DNA from: Phaeodactylibacter xiamenensis
Lineage (GTDB): Bacteria; Bacteroidota; Bacteroidia; Chitinophagales; Saprospiraceae
Direction: 5' to 3'
Length of the DNA stretch: 64,000 nt
Assembly (NCBI RefSeq): GCF_000759025.1
Contig: NZ_JPOS01000003.1
Coordinates: 1 to 64,000 of the forward strand
The translations under genes and the position numbers were made by a program. Each line of letters begins with the position of its first letter. Position 1 is the first letter of the stretch. Shown here piece by piece: positions 1 to 9,800 of this stretch. The notes under the pieces are model-generated. The model was not told the origin of the DNA and did no database searches. It saw only the letters and a program-made list of their open reading frames with translations.

Positions 1-84
1 TGCAGCCATCAAGCTACCGGGGCTATTGCAATTTGAGATGCAGGGTGTTAAAGCAGGCAGTGCTGCGGCAGTCTTTGCCCTCGT
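1..84. repeat. 84-bp exact copy of an internal part of the EAD11-like gene
   Basis: Bases 1-84 are identical to 5506-5589, inside the membrane segment of the gene at 5018-6151. At base 85 the sequence switches abruptly to IS66 sequence matching 46855 onwards. There is no microhomology of note at the junction. This may be a real duplication with deletion next to an IS, or a contig-end assembly chimera, since it lies at the very start of the window. Confidence 0.9.
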
Positions 85-577
85 CTGCCTGTATGCTGCT
101 CGCCACAGCAAGGGCAATGTTTGACCTCCAGGCGGTGCTCTTCTATTTGCAAAAGCTTCGGGGGGAGGTCAAAAACCTGGCGGCGCTCTAAGCTTATGCT
201 TGGCACAGTGCTTTCCAGGTTCTGGCCGCAGCTGCATTTTTGCTCAGCTACCGGGTGGACAACAAGGCGGTCTGCTGCAGACGGGGCGACCATCTCAAGC
301 GTCTTCCCCTTATGCCCAGACTGGCCTCCCTTCTTGCCGCCTTTCTTGCGCGGGAAAGCAGGGGCCTTCTTCAGCCCATCGCTGCTCGGAGGCCGCGACG
401 AAGTCCGGCTGTTGGCTTTCAGCTGTGCTTCCAGCTCTGCAATACGAGCCAGCGCTGCTTCCAGCAGTGATTCCAGCTTTGCTATTTGCTCAGCTTGTTG
501 CGCTATGATCTCGTCCTTGTTCACCTGTGCTAGTTCGCTATTTTTTCGCTATTTTGCAAATTGACCTAAATAGTTAC
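85..577 (-). mobile_element. Truncated IS66-family element (N-terminal transposase fragment)
   Basis: This stretch aligns base for base with 46855-47347, the right part of the complete IS66 element, with a handful of substitutions. It keeps the terminal inverted repeat (acctaaatagttac at 564-577) but loses the left two thirds. The reading frame starting at 524 encodes the coiled-coil N-terminus and the cysteine pairs of the IS66 zinc-finger region, then runs into unrelated sequence at base 84 and stops at 48. It therefore lacks the DDE catalytic domain and is dead. The few protein differences from the intact copy (for example R for C in the FPxKKGGKKGG stretch) show it is a separate, older copy. 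Confidence 0.9.
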
Positions 578-990
578 CAAAACAGGGTTCAGGGTTTTTA
601 GGTGTGTAGATTGTTTTAATCGGTACATCACAAAGAAGCACAGAATAAACGGGCGGGTCAATAGCCTGAAACGGCCCTCTCCCCTTCTTAGGAGAGTTTA
701 ACGGAAATACCAGGCTCTTACTGTAAGCGTTAAATACAGGGCACACCTCAACATACTGATCCCCAGACCAATACACGAATTGTTAATTTCTTAATATCAA
801 GGCATTAAGAACTTTAACAGGTGTGATGGAAATGTTGTGCAGGCTATTCGGCGCTCTTTCCGGTTATTTCTGTAGCTGTTTGTTTGTTTTGCCTTGTATT
901 CAAAAATATTCCAAAGGGTGACTATTCACATTGACAGGCAGAGTTGGAGGTATCTATTTTGTTTGTGATCTGACCAGATATAATTCCAAC
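578..990. other. Intergenic stretch, no convincing gene
   Basis: The minus-strand frame abutting the IS end at 578-776 has no recognisable homology and contains a short ctctcc/ggagag hairpin near 677-697, so I do not call it a gene. Before the acetyltransferase, TTGACA at 931 followed about 20 bases later by tattttg (955-961) resembles a Bacteroidota promoter imperfectly and would place a transcript start about 20 nt before the ATG. Confidence 0.4.
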
Positions 991-1770
991 ATGACTGAAC
1001 TCATAAATCTCACTCCTGAAACCCTGGCAGAGGAGCATATTTGCTGTGCGATATCTGACAAAAAGTGCATCAAAGGGTACAACGACAAAAAAGCATGGCT
1101 GCGAGGGGAGATGGAGCATGGCTACGTCTTTCGCAGGCTTGATGCCCGGGCAAAGGTATTCATAGAGTATGGGCCTGCTGAGACCGCATGGATACCCATT
1201 TCTGCACCAGGATATTTAAACATCAACTGCTTTTGGGTCTCAGGAAAACACAAGAAACAAGGCTACGGCAAGCTTCTATTGCAATCTGCATGGGAAGACG
1301 CTCTGGCACAGGGCAAAAAAGGGCTTGTCACTGTAGTGGGCACCCGGAAGTTTCATTTCATGTCGGATACCAAATGGCTGCTGCGGCAGGGCTTTGAAGA
1401 AGCAGACCGCATCAGCAGCGGGTTTAGCCTGCTGGTTAAAAAGTTAACCCCCGATGAGCAAAACCCGGGTTTTAAAGATTCCGTGCGGTCGGGTACGTGC
1501 CCGAATCCTATAGGCTTGACCGCCTATTATTCCAACCGTTGCCCATTTGCGCCTTTTCATGCAGAACAATCCCTTTCGGAAACGGCAGAAAAGCGGGGGC
1601 TGCCACTAACACTTATTAAGCTGGAAACCCCGGAGCAGGCTCAATCCGCTCCCAGCCCTGCAAGCATTTTCAGTCTTTTTCTGGATGGTCAGTTTGTAAC
1701 GACTGACCTTAGCGCTTGTATGGACAGCCGCTTTGATAAGGTGATGGACAAGTGGAAAGAGCGGCAATAG
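991..1770 (+). CDS. GNAT acetyltransferase with YoaP-type C-terminal domain
   Basis: This 259-residue protein has an N-terminal GNAT fold. The motif EHICCAI near residues 15-21 is typical of YoaP-like acetyltransferases, and the acetyl-CoA loop is seen as QGYGKLL at 90-96. The C-terminal third (from about residue 165, containing YYSNRCPF) fits the YoaP-associated thioredoxin-like domain. The substrate is unknown. The frame opens upstream at a TTG (931), but the ATG at 991 directly precedes the conserved domain and is preferred. It stands alone, 65 bp before the next gene on the same strand. Confidence 0.8.
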   Translation: MTELINLTPETLAEEHICCAISDKKCIKGYNDKKAWLRGEMEHGYVFRRLDARAKVFIEYGPAETAWIPISAPGYLNINCFWVSGKHKKQGYGKLLLQSAWEDALAQGKKGLVTVVGTRKFHFMSDTKWLLRQGFEEADRISSGFSLLVKKLTPDEQNPGFKDSVRSGTCPNPIGLTAYYSNRCPFAPFHAEQSLSETAEKRGLPLTLIKLETPEQAQSAPSPASIFSLFLDGQFVTTDLSACMDSRFDKVMDKWKERQ

Positions 1771-1835
1771 GCCAGGCTATTAATTACCGAATGGATTCCT
1801 TAAGTTAGCTGCTGTACCAAATATCCGAACCCAAT

Positions 1836-2912
1836 ATGCCTGATGATCAAAGTCCCACTGGCCGGCATACCCAAAAAGGCGTTGTCTCCCCCGGCAGCCT
1901 CAACCCTAATCTCAGGCGTATCCGGAAAAAGCCGTGGAGGCTGGAGGATTATACCTCCGGCATCCAAAGGGGAGACCGGGTAACACTGGCTAAAGCCATC
2001 ACACTGATAGAGAGCACGCGGCGAGAGCATCAGGCGCTGGCGCAACAGATCATTGAAGCCTGCCTGCCGATGAGCGGACAGTCTGTCCGGATTGGCATTA
2101 CGGGAACGCCGGGCGTGGGAAAAAGTACCTTTATTGAAGCTTTTGGACTGCATGTGCTGAAGGAGGGTCGAAAACTCGCTGTGCTCGCTGTAGACCCTAC
2201 AAGCCAGGTGACACAGGGCAGTATTTTGGGAGACAAAACCCGTATGGAGCAGCTGGCGCATCAGGAGAATGCCTTCATACGCCCCTCACCGGCAGGAGAA
2301 TCCCTGGGCGGGGTGGCCCGGAAAACACGGGAGGCGATTATACTATGTGAGGCGGCGGGCTACGATACGATCCTAATTGAAACCGTGGGCGTGGGGCAGT
2401 CCGAAACAGCGGTGCATTCCATGACGGACTTCTTTCTTTTACTCCTATTACCCGGCGCGGGTGATGAACTACAGGGCATCAAGCGGGGCATTGTGGAAAT
2501 GGCGGACCTCGCCGTAGTCAACAAAGCAGATGGTGAACGTCTGCCGCTTGCCAAACAAGCCAAACAGGAGTACCGCAATGCTATGCATTTATTCCCGCCC
2601 AAGGAAAGTGAATGGGTGGCCCGGGTGGAAATCTGCTCTGCCACTACCGGAATGGGCATCCCGGAAGTCTGGAAAGACATTCAGGCTTATCAGGAACAAA
2701 CCCGCGCCAATGGCTACTTTGAGCACAACCGCCGCGCCCAGGCCCGTTATTGGCTGCACGAAACCATAAACCGGGAGCTGAGACAGTTGTTTTTTAATCA
2801 TGAAACTGTACGCAGTCAGCTTGAAGAAGTGGAACGGCAGGTGATGAACGGGCAGCAGTCCTCCTTTCATGCCGCTGAGGCCCTGCTTCAGGCTTTCCGG
2901 GAACAAAAATGA
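1836..2912 (+). CDS. meaB: Methylmalonyl-CoA mutase-associated GTPase MeaB
   Basis: This 358-residue cytoplasmic G protein belongs to the MeaB/ArgK family, which protects and reloads B12-dependent methylmalonyl-CoA mutase. The P-loop GTPGVGKST lies at residues 90-98. The family signatures GSILGDKTRM (about 128-137), ETVGVGQSE (182-190), GDELQGIKRGI and the base-specificity motif NKAD (229-232) are all present. The length is normal for the family. No mutase gene is in the window, so the partner must be elsewhere. The first 35 residues are poorly conserved, and a slightly later start is possible. Confidence 0.93.
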   Translation: MPDDQSPTGRHTQKGVVSPGSLNPNLRRIRKKPWRLEDYTSGIQRGDRVTLAKAITLIESTRREHQALAQQIIEACLPMSGQSVRIGITGTPGVGKSTFIEAFGLHVLKEGRKLAVLAVDPTSQVTQGSILGDKTRMEQLAHQENAFIRPSPAGESLGGVARKTREAIILCEAAGYDTILIETVGVGQSETAVHSMTDFFLLLLLPGAGDELQGIKRGIVEMADLAVVNKADGERLPLAKQAKQEYRNAMHLFPPKESEWVARVEICSATTGMGIPEVWKDIQAYQEQTRANGYFEHNRRAQARYWLHETINRELRQLFFNHETVRSQLEEVERQVMNGQQSSFHAAEALLQAFREQK

Positions 2913-3014
2913 CTTCCCGGCATGCGTTCGTCTAACAATTTGGCAGTCCTGGCGAACCGAATGGAACCTTAACTGCTTTTCAATCAACTTTAGACTCTAA
3001 AATTCAAAACACCA

Positions 3015-3602
3015 ATGAGATCATTACTTCTTCCAATTATCCTGATCGGCCTGGGGCTGGTACTTTTTGTAAGTGGTTGTAACAGCTACAACGGCTTCGT
3101 CGAAATGGATGAGGATGTGGAAAATGCCTGGTCAAAAGTACAGAGTGCCTATCAGCGCCGCGCTGACCTGATCCCGAACCTCGTCAATACTGTAAAAGGA
3201 GTGGCAGAGTTTGAGAAAAGTACACTGACCGAAGTGACGCAGGCACGCTCCCGGGCAACGAGTGTCAATATCGATCCTTCCAACCTGAGTGCAGAGAAGC
3301 TACAGGAGTTCCAGCAGGCGCAGGGCGCACTGTCACAGTCGCTGGGCCGTCTGCTTGTTGTCTCTGAGCGCTACCCGCAACTGCAGGCTAATCAGAACTT
3401 CCGCGAGCTGCAGGCACAGCTGGAGGGCACCGAAAACCGCATTAAAGTGGAGCGCGACCGTTTCAATGATGTGGTAACGGAATACAACAAAAAGGTACGG
3501 CGCTTCCCGGGCAGCCTCTTTGCCGGCCTGTTTGGCTTCGATCAGAGAGCCCAGTTTGAAGCAGAGGCCAGCGCGCAAAATGCGCCAAAAGTAGAATTCT
3601 AG
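3015..3602 (+). CDS. lemA: LemA family lipoprotein
   Basis: This 195-residue protein has a lipoprotein-like N-terminus (hydrophobic segment ending VSGC at about residue 22). It then has the LemA core: a W-x-K-V-Q-S-A-Y-Q-R-R-ADLIPNLV segment near 38-57, followed by long helices. LemA proteins are small membrane-anchored helical proteins of unclear function. In many genomes they sit beside TPM-domain proteins, and the next two genes here are exactly that, so the three probably form one operon. Confidence 0.93.
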   Translation: MRSLLLPIILIGLGLVLFVSGCNSYNGFVEMDEDVENAWSKVQSAYQRRADLIPNLVNTVKGVAEFEKSTLTEVTQARSRATSVNIDPSNLSAEKLQEFQQAQGALSQSLGRLLVVSERYPQLQANQNFRELQAQLEGTENRIKVERDRFNDVVTEYNKKVRRFPGSLFAGLFGFDQRAQFEAEASAQNAPKVEF

Positions 3603-3677
3603 CATTTCTTTAAACCGGGCGGTTCAAAGAGACGGTAACAAACTGCTAAATTGAACTGCCCGGCCCAATTCCACTAT

Positions 3678-4106
3678 ATGATCCGCTTTTTCCAACCCGA
3701 AGAAGAAGACCGTATTATTGATGCCATTCAGGAAGCTGAGCTTAGTACCTCAGGCGAGATCAGGGTACACCTGGAGGACAACCTGAAAGGCGATGTGCTT
3801 CAAGCGGCCCAGAAGACTTTCCTGAAACTGGAAATGCATAAAACGGAGGCCCGCAACGGCGTACTCATCTTCATCGCTCCGGAACAGCGCAAGCTGGCGA
3901 TCCTGGGCGATAAAGGCATTAATGAAAAGGTGCCCAAAGATTTCTGGTCGGAAGAACGGGACATCATGCTTGCCCACTTCAAAAGCGGCAACTACGCTGA
4001 TGGGGTTTGTGCAGCGGTACAGCAGGTCGGTGCTAAATTGAAGGCCTTCTTCCCCTATCAGTCTGATGATGAAAACGAGCTGCCCGATGATATTTCGTAT
4101 AGTTAA
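3678..4106 (+). CDS. TPM-domain protein, cytoplasmic form
   Basis: This is a 142-residue TPM-domain (TPM_phosphatase) protein without a signal peptide. Typical features are the TSGEIRVHLED start of the domain, NGVLIFIAPEQRKLAILGDKGI in two pieces, and a helical C-terminus. An upstream TTG at 3651 would extend it by nine residues, but the ATG at 3678 begins at the domain edge and is preferred. It lies 75 bp after the LemA gene and overlaps the next TPM gene by 20 bp, supporting co-transcription. Its biochemical role is not established. Confidence 0.85.
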   Translation: MIRFFQPEEEDRIIDAIQEAELSTSGEIRVHLEDNLKGDVLQAAQKTFLKLEMHKTEARNGVLIFIAPEQRKLAILGDKGINEKVPKDFWSEERDIMLAHFKSGNYADGVCAAVQQVGAKLKAFFPYQSDDENELPDDISYS

Positions 4107-4962
4107 AACTAAGACGTTGAGATTACAGACCTGGATTTTTGCCCTTTTCACACTAATTGCCCTACCGCTTAGCGCTCAGCAACCGGTACCTGCGCCCACC
4201 AATGAGGTGGTCAACGATTATGCAGGGTTGTTGTCCCGGCAGGAGGATGAACAGCTGACCCGAAAGCTGGCAGCGTATGCCCGGCAGACTTCCACGCAGA
4301 TCGTTATCGTAACGGAGCCTTCACTTGAGGGCGGTGACCCGTTCAACCGGGCACTCGAATACTACGAAGCCTGGGGCATTGGCGGCAGCCGGGAAAAGAG
4401 CAATGGCGCACTCATTTACGTAGCCCGTGATGACCGCAAGGTTCGCATCATGACGGGCTACGGCGCTGAAGGCTTTCTGCCGGATGCCCTTGCCAAACGG
4501 ATTATTGACGAAATCATCACGCCCAATTTCCGGGAGGGCCGCTACTACCGCGGGCTCGACCGGGCGACAAGTGCCATTATGGAACTGGCGCAGGGCGAAT
4601 ACACCAATGACACCCCACAGCAGGCTGATGGCAAACAAGAGGCCAAAGGCGGTATTCCTGCCATTCTGGTCATCCTCTTTGTCATTATCCTCATCGTAGT
4701 GCTCAGCCGTATGGGCGGTGGTGGAGACGATGATGACGATGGCGGCTATTACCGCGGCGGGCGCTACGATATGGACCGCAGGCGGCGAGGCCGGCGCGGT
4801 GGTGGCTGGATGATCTTCCCCTTCCCCTGGATTGGCGGCGGTGGCGGCTGGTCTGGAGGTGGTGGCGGTGGCTGGTCCGGCGGTGGCGGTGGCGACTGGG
4901 GCGACTTCGGTGGCTTTGGAGGCGGCCTCACCGGTGGCGGCGGGGCAGGTGGGGAATGGTAA
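4087..4962 (+). CDS. Membrane-anchored TPM-domain protein (YgcG-like) with glycine-rich tail
   Basis: This 291-residue protein has a signal peptide ending LPLSAQ, then a TPM domain (NDYAGLLS..., IVIVTEPSLEG, KVRIMTGYGAEGFLPDA). A transmembrane helix (IPAILVILFVIILIVVLS) follows, then an Asp run, an Arg-rich segment and a long Gly/Trp/Ser-rich tail. This layout is typical of exported YgcG/BA0554-like TPM proteins linked to LemA. ATGs at 4066 and 4069 are in frame, but 4087 gives the most compact signal peptide. It overlaps the previous gene, consistent with translational coupling. Confidence 0.85.
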   Translation: MIFRIVKTKTLRLQTWIFALFTLIALPLSAQQPVPAPTNEVVNDYAGLLSRQEDEQLTRKLAAYARQTSTQIVIVTEPSLEGGDPFNRALEYYEAWGIGGSREKSNGALIYVARDDRKVRIMTGYGAEGFLPDALAKRIIDEIITPNFREGRYYRGLDRATSAIMELAQGEYTNDTPQQADGKQEAKGGIPAILVILFVIILIVVLSRMGGGGDDDDDGGYYRGGRYDMDRRRRGRRGGGWMIFPFPWIGGGGGWSGGGGGGWSGGGGGDWGDFGGFGGGLTGGGGAGGEW

Positions 4963-5017
4963 AGCAAAGCAGGCAGTTCGGAAATCTTCGCTATCTTGGC
5001 ATAAATACCGAACCCCT

Positions 5018-6151
5018 ATGGCAACACCTAAAGAACTCCGCAAATGGCTGATCGAGGGCGAACTGGAGCGTGTCGTTGATGCGCTGACCCAAATTGCTGA
5101 AGCATCGGACGATTCCTATTTCCAACGGGATGTCATTCATCAGGCCGGGCGCTACAACGGCATTAAGAAACGCTACTACAGCGGTACGCTGGATGTGGAT
5201 AGCTACCAACTGCAACTCAACCAAATACAGCAGTCCCTGCAAAGCCTGATTGAAAAAATACCAAAATCCACTGATGAAACGAAGCTCCAACAAACCGCAG
5301 AGGAAGCAGCGAGCCTGGCCGGAGCTACCCCGGCAGCAATATCAGGCGCTCCATCCGACACTACGGACTTTTCCCAAAATATACCCTGGATAGCCGGGCT
5401 GGTCCTGCTAGTGGGCACGGCGATAGTGGTTGGCGCATTTATCCCCTGCCCTACCGCCGCCCAGGCAATGGTATTCCGATTGCTAATGGCGCTGGGAGGC
5501 GGCCTTGCAGCCATCAAGCTACCGGGGCTATTGCAATTTGAGATGCAGGGTGTTAAAGCAGGCAGTGCTGCGGCAGTCTTTGCCCTCGTATACCTCATCA
5601 ACCCGGCCAGCGTAGTGGCCACGGATGGTTGCGGCCCCTTTGAATTTACCATTAGCCTGAAAACCAAGGTGACCGGAGCCGGACTTTATCCAAAACTCAA
5701 AGAGGGTTCGGTACAATTATTTGTAGAAAATAAATGGGAAAGTGCTGATATTGATGCAGACGGGCTGGCAGATTTCAAATCCCTGCCCGGCACCCTGAGA
5801 GGTAACACCGTCCGGGTACGGCTGAATGCAGATTACTGGAAGCTTGAAGAAAATTCGTTGACCCTCAACGGTAAAAGCACGACCCTTGAAGTGCTACCGG
5901 ATGGAAGCCTGGAAAAGGTATCCGGGCAAATCCTGAATGAGGATGGGACAGAGCCATTACCCGGCGTCAGCCTGCTTATTCTGAACCAAAGGGACACTAC
6001 CGACGAATTTGGGAAATTTGAAGTCACCATCCCATTGGCCATGCAGCGGCTGAACCATTCCATCTCCGCTCAAAGAGCAGGCTACCAACCCCTAAGCCAA
6101 AAGTTTACCCTAAATGGCGGCCCGGTTGAGTTCCGGATGAGGAAAAAATAA
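5018..6151 (+). CDS. EAD11-like / two-helix membrane / carboxypeptidase-regulatory-like protein
   Basis: This 377-residue protein has three parts. Residues 1-85 form an all-helical KELRKWLIEGELERVVDAL...RYNGIKKRYYSG segment that resembles effector-associated domain 11, an adaptor domain of predicted bacterial conflict systems. Around residues 125-200 are hydrophobic segments with a conserved-looking VFRLLMALGGGLAAI and AVFALVYLINPA pattern. The C-terminal part contains a beta-rich carboxypeptidase-regulatory-like domain (SGQILNEDGTEPLPGVSL). The frame is open further upstream inside the previous gene, but the ATG at 5018 starts exactly at the EAD-like domain. A partner protein with a matching domain is not visible nearby. 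Part of this gene (5506-5589) is duplicated at bases 1-84. Confidence 0.7.
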   Translation: MATPKELRKWLIEGELERVVDALTQIAEASDDSYFQRDVIHQAGRYNGIKKRYYSGTLDVDSYQLQLNQIQQSLQSLIEKIPKSTDETKLQQTAEEAASLAGATPAAISGAPSDTTDFSQNIPWIAGLVLLVGTAIVVGAFIPCPTAAQAMVFRLLMALGGGLAAIKLPGLLQFEMQGVKAGSAAAVFALVYLINPASVVATDGCGPFEFTISLKTKVTGAGLYPKLKEGSVQLFVENKWESADIDADGLADFKSLPGTLRGNTVRVRLNADYWKLEENSLTLNGKSTTLEVLPDGSLEKVSGQILNEDGTEPLPGVSLLILNQRDTTDEFGKFEVTIPLAMQRLNHSISAQRAGYQPLSQKFTLNGGPVEFRMRKK

Positions 6152-6153
6152 TT

Positions 6154-6657
6154 TTACACCACCACCATTTCTTCTCCCACGATCTGTCCGATGCTATTGC
6201 CCCAGGCCCGGGCACGCTGCAGCTCGCCTTCCATCAGTGGGCCTTCTTTGTCTGTCACGCAAAAGCCATCCGGCGCGATAACCGCTTGTCCGTCATGGCG
6301 CAGCAGGCTTTTATGAATGGTGCTTGCGGCATAGCCCCCGGTTTTGACAATCCACCGGAACAAGCCATTCTCGATGGTATGCAGGGCAATCCGGGTGTCA
6401 AAGGCAGCTACCCACATCCCTCTTAGCGCGTGGCGCGGCAGTTGACGCAGGAGGGCTTTGGTATCCTCAGAGGGCTGGAATCCCCGGGTAGGCGACCCGA
6501 TGATCAGCACATCCGCCTGCTCCACGTCTTCCGGGGAAGCATTTTGGATACGCTGAAGTTCTACCACTCGCACATAGGGGCGGATGGCTTCGGCTACCGC
6601 TTCTGCAATTTGCTGGGTATTACCAAAGAAAGAATCGTACCAGACTAAGGCTTTCAT
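6154..6657 (-). CDS. Flavodoxin family protein
   Basis: This 167-residue protein has the flavodoxin fold. The FMN phosphate loop is seen as SFFGNTQQIAEAV at about residues 9-21, the second flavin contact as GSPTRGFQPSE at about 54-64, and an AAFDTR strand follows. It has no signal peptide and is probably a cytoplasmic electron carrier or FMN-binding domain protein. It converges on the preceding gene with only 2 bp between stop codons, and its promoter should lie in 6658-6720. Confidence 0.85.
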   Translation of the reverse strand: MKALVWYDSFFGNTQQIAEAVAEAIRPYVRVVELQRIQNASPEDVEQADVLIIGSPTRGFQPSEDTKALLRQLPRHALRGMWVAAFDTRIALHTIENGLFRWIVKTGGYAASTIHKSLLRHDGQAVIAPDGFCVTDKEGPLMEGELQRARAWGNSIGQIVGEEMVVV

Positions 6658-6754
6658 TGTGATTCGGTTTCGTGAAAGATTAAGGTAAGCTGGTGGTGGG
6701 AAATTGGCAATGATTTATGTCAGAGGAAGCACGCAGCCTTGTTGTTGTAAAACA

Positions 6755-6790
6755 GACAAGCCCCGGCAGCCAACACCGCCGGAGCTTGTC
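6755..6790 (-). terminator. Rho-independent-like terminator of the secreted hydrolase gene
   Basis: A long inverted repeat (arms beginning gacaagccccggc, with a roughly 10-base loop) lies about 25 bases after the stop at 6817. On the minus strand it is followed by tgttttac. It separates this gene from the flavodoxin gene. Confidence 0.75.
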
Positions 6791-6816
6791 CATAAAGCCT
6801 TATTCCTCTTCCAGCC

Positions 6817-9800
6817 TTACCGCTGCACCATCACTTTGAGCTGATGGGCGCGCTGCCCGTCTGCGGTAGTGAAGTGCAGGAAGTACCAGCCTTCTGCCCA
6901 GCTGTCCACCGGCAACCGGTGGGTGCCGGACGGCAGCAGGCCTGACCATACCTCCTGCCCGGCTGCATTAATGGCGCGCAGAGAGAATTGGGCGCCCGGG
7001 TTCCACTCTACCGCCACTTCGTCCTGTGCCGGGTTGGGGAAGGCGGAGGGCTGCCCTGATAAGCTAAGGCCCTGACGCTGCTGCATGCCCTGCGGGCTGC
7101 CGCCTGCCGATTGAAGGTTTTGGCCACCGGTATGGGGCACAAATACCCGCGCCACGTCGATGTAGTGCTTGCATTGATCGGATGCGGTGCCCCGCTCTGT
7201 GTTGGACTTCTGGGCGACAGCTGCAAACAAGCTGTACGTGGTTTCCGTCAGCTCCTCCTGTTCCAGCCTGTCCTGATAGGCGAAAAAGGCATCAAAGAAG
7301 CTGCCGCCAAGCTGCTCGGTTGGCGTAGCCATCAGCCCGCTGCAATCTTTGGACGGCGGCACGTGCGGGCCGGTAGGCGGGCCCGATGGGCAGCTCGTGG
7401 GCGCACCGGTGGCTTTGGTGCCAAATCCCAGGCTGATTTCCGGGAAACCGCCGCAGCCGCCAAAGTTGGTTTTGTCCAGGGCGTAGTAGTACAGCCCACC
7501 GCCCGGCTCCGGGTTGGCATTGTCGGTGCCCCAGTAATTGCCTTCGGCGGGGATGGTATTGATCGTTTCAGCAAGGGTGCCATCGTAACAAATATCGAAC
7601 CAAAGCGCATCATTGGGCCCGCGCTGGAAATGGTTGGCCCGGGCGTAAGCCAGATTGTCCGTTTGGGAATTGATGAATGCATCAATGTTCAGGATGAGGT
7701 TTTGCCCCTTGATGCCGGCCAGCCCGTTGTTGAGCAGCCTGGCGCAGTCCATCGTGACCAGCCCATAGTTGCTGCCTTCCCGGTTGCCCTCTACGATATG
7801 GAGCCCATAGAAGTCATTATCCGCCACTTCAGCCTGCCCGCGCAGGGTGACATTAACATACTTGCCTGGCGGGCAGTACAAGCCCACGTCATTATTGGAC
7901 AGCTCGCCTCCGCTCATGATGTACTCGCCTACGTTGGAGACGTGGACGGCGCCCCAGGTCAGATACTCAGGCTCCGTTGGCACGTTGTAGTTTTCAATGA
8001 CACTTGCGTCTACCCGCACAGACTGCAGCTCGTCGAGCAGCATCGCATTCACACCGGTGCCTGTGCCATTGAAATTACAGTCCCAAATACGGGCATTACC
8101 GCCGTGGGAGAGCCAGATGGAATTCTGGTTATCGGAAAAGCCGCTCTGGAAAAACAGGAAATCCAGCGTACTGGCCGGGTAAATGTTGTAGGCTTCCACG
8201 GCATTGGCAAACCCGTAGGCTTCGTTGTATACAAAACGGATTTTAGTCGCCCCGTCAGCCAGCAGTCCCACCGCCGTCTGCCCGCCGGTCTTCAGCTCTA
8301 TGTTGGAGATAAAGGCTTCGCCCTGACCTACGGAGATTTTGGCATAATTCCCGTATTCCGCCAGGCCTTCCAGCAGCTCTACGGTATTGTCTCCAATATC
8401 AAGGGTCGTATTGTTGCGGAGGCGCAGGAAGCGCTTGCCGATGCCCCGCCCTTCGATGCGGAAAATACCGCCCGTAAGGCTGAGAATATGGCTCTGGAAA
8501 AAGTCAAAGAAGCCATTGCCGCTGAAGTCGATGCTGCCCTGTACCTCCAGCTCGCCCTGCACTTCGAGCACAGCACGTCCGAAGGGGTCGTCCCCGTCCC
8601 AAAGCTGCACGATAGCGCCCGGCTCCAGTACCAGCTTGCCACCGTCTTCCACTACGCATTTGGAATCCTGGCTGACGCGCAAAATGCCGCCACTGCCAAT
8701 GCGGGCTTCGCCCCCTTTTTCGATGCGGACCTGCCCGCCAAAGCCTGCGCTGAGCAGCCCATCGGAGAGCACCTCGGTATAGCCGCCATTTTGTACGATG
8801 AACTTGGAATCTTTATTGATGTACAGCTCGCCCTGGGCTTGGATGGAGACCGTCGCGTCTGCCTGCACGTAGACCTGGGCGGTGTTGGTGATGCCGGCGG
8901 CGGCGTCCCATTGGCCGAGCTCCATGCGGGCATTATTGGAAATTGTTAAAAAAGTTTGAGGTTCACAGCCTTTTCTGATAAATAACTCGAACTGGCTCAC
9001 TTCATTCGAGGGGTTGGAGCTTACATCAGTATAACCTATTGTCCCAGTTCTATTAACCCATACTTCTCCGCCTGAGCCAATAACCTTGTCTTCATCTATG
9101 GCTATTGGGGTTTGACTAATTGTGAAGCCCGGAGCGGGGACAGCCCGGTAATCATATTCGATATTGGCTTTCCCGAAGTTGTAAGTGCGAGCAAGTAGAG
9201 GCGAACTGAACCCTGAACTATTAAGTATTTCTGTAAGGATTACGCCTGTATTATCGAAACTAAAGCCAGGGTGCGCTTGATTGTTCTCCAAGTCGGAAGT
9301 AGGGTCTGGGTCATCGTCTACTGCGACGTAACGGGTGACTAAGGTTTGGCCACTCGCAATCACAGCATCATTATCTGACACATCGGTATATAAATCAGCC
9401 AATGTTGATGAAAAACCTCTGAATGGGCCGATTTCAAGTGCACTGATGGTGGGGATGAAACAAAAACGGTCTAAGAACAATTCAGCAGGAGGGGCATCAA
9501 ATGCGGGTAAGCCCAAATCCTCTGGCTGGGGAATATCTGCAAAACCGCCCGGGGCATTGTCTAAAGGTAAAATATTGCCGCCGCCTACTTTCACTTCTCT
9601 TGAGAAATAGTTGACCGTCAGAAGCCCAAATAACAACTCCTGGCTTATTTCTCCCTTGTAAATGCGGTGCTGTCCCGTATTGGGGGCTGGCATAGCGGAA
9701 AACTCAAAGTCTACTTGGGCCCCTATTGCTAATTCAATAGCCACGAATGGCCCTAGAACAGCGCCCCAGAACCCATCGATTATAGGTAAGTCCTGACCCG

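Noticed and set aside
549-776. Minus-strand gene interrupted by the truncated IS66
   Set aside because: A stop lies two codons above the only GTG start, there is no recognisable similarity, and the lost left end means no target duplication can be checked.
4832-5017. N-terminal extension of the EAD11-like protein
   Set aside because: The open frame overlaps the Gly-rich tail of the previous gene and encodes low-complexity Ala/Gly/Val sequence; the ATG at 5018 starts at the domain.
7111-8949. 612-residue plus-strand frame
   Set aside because: It is the antisense shadow of the beta-helix part of the giant hydrolase gene, with no signal or family pattern of its own.
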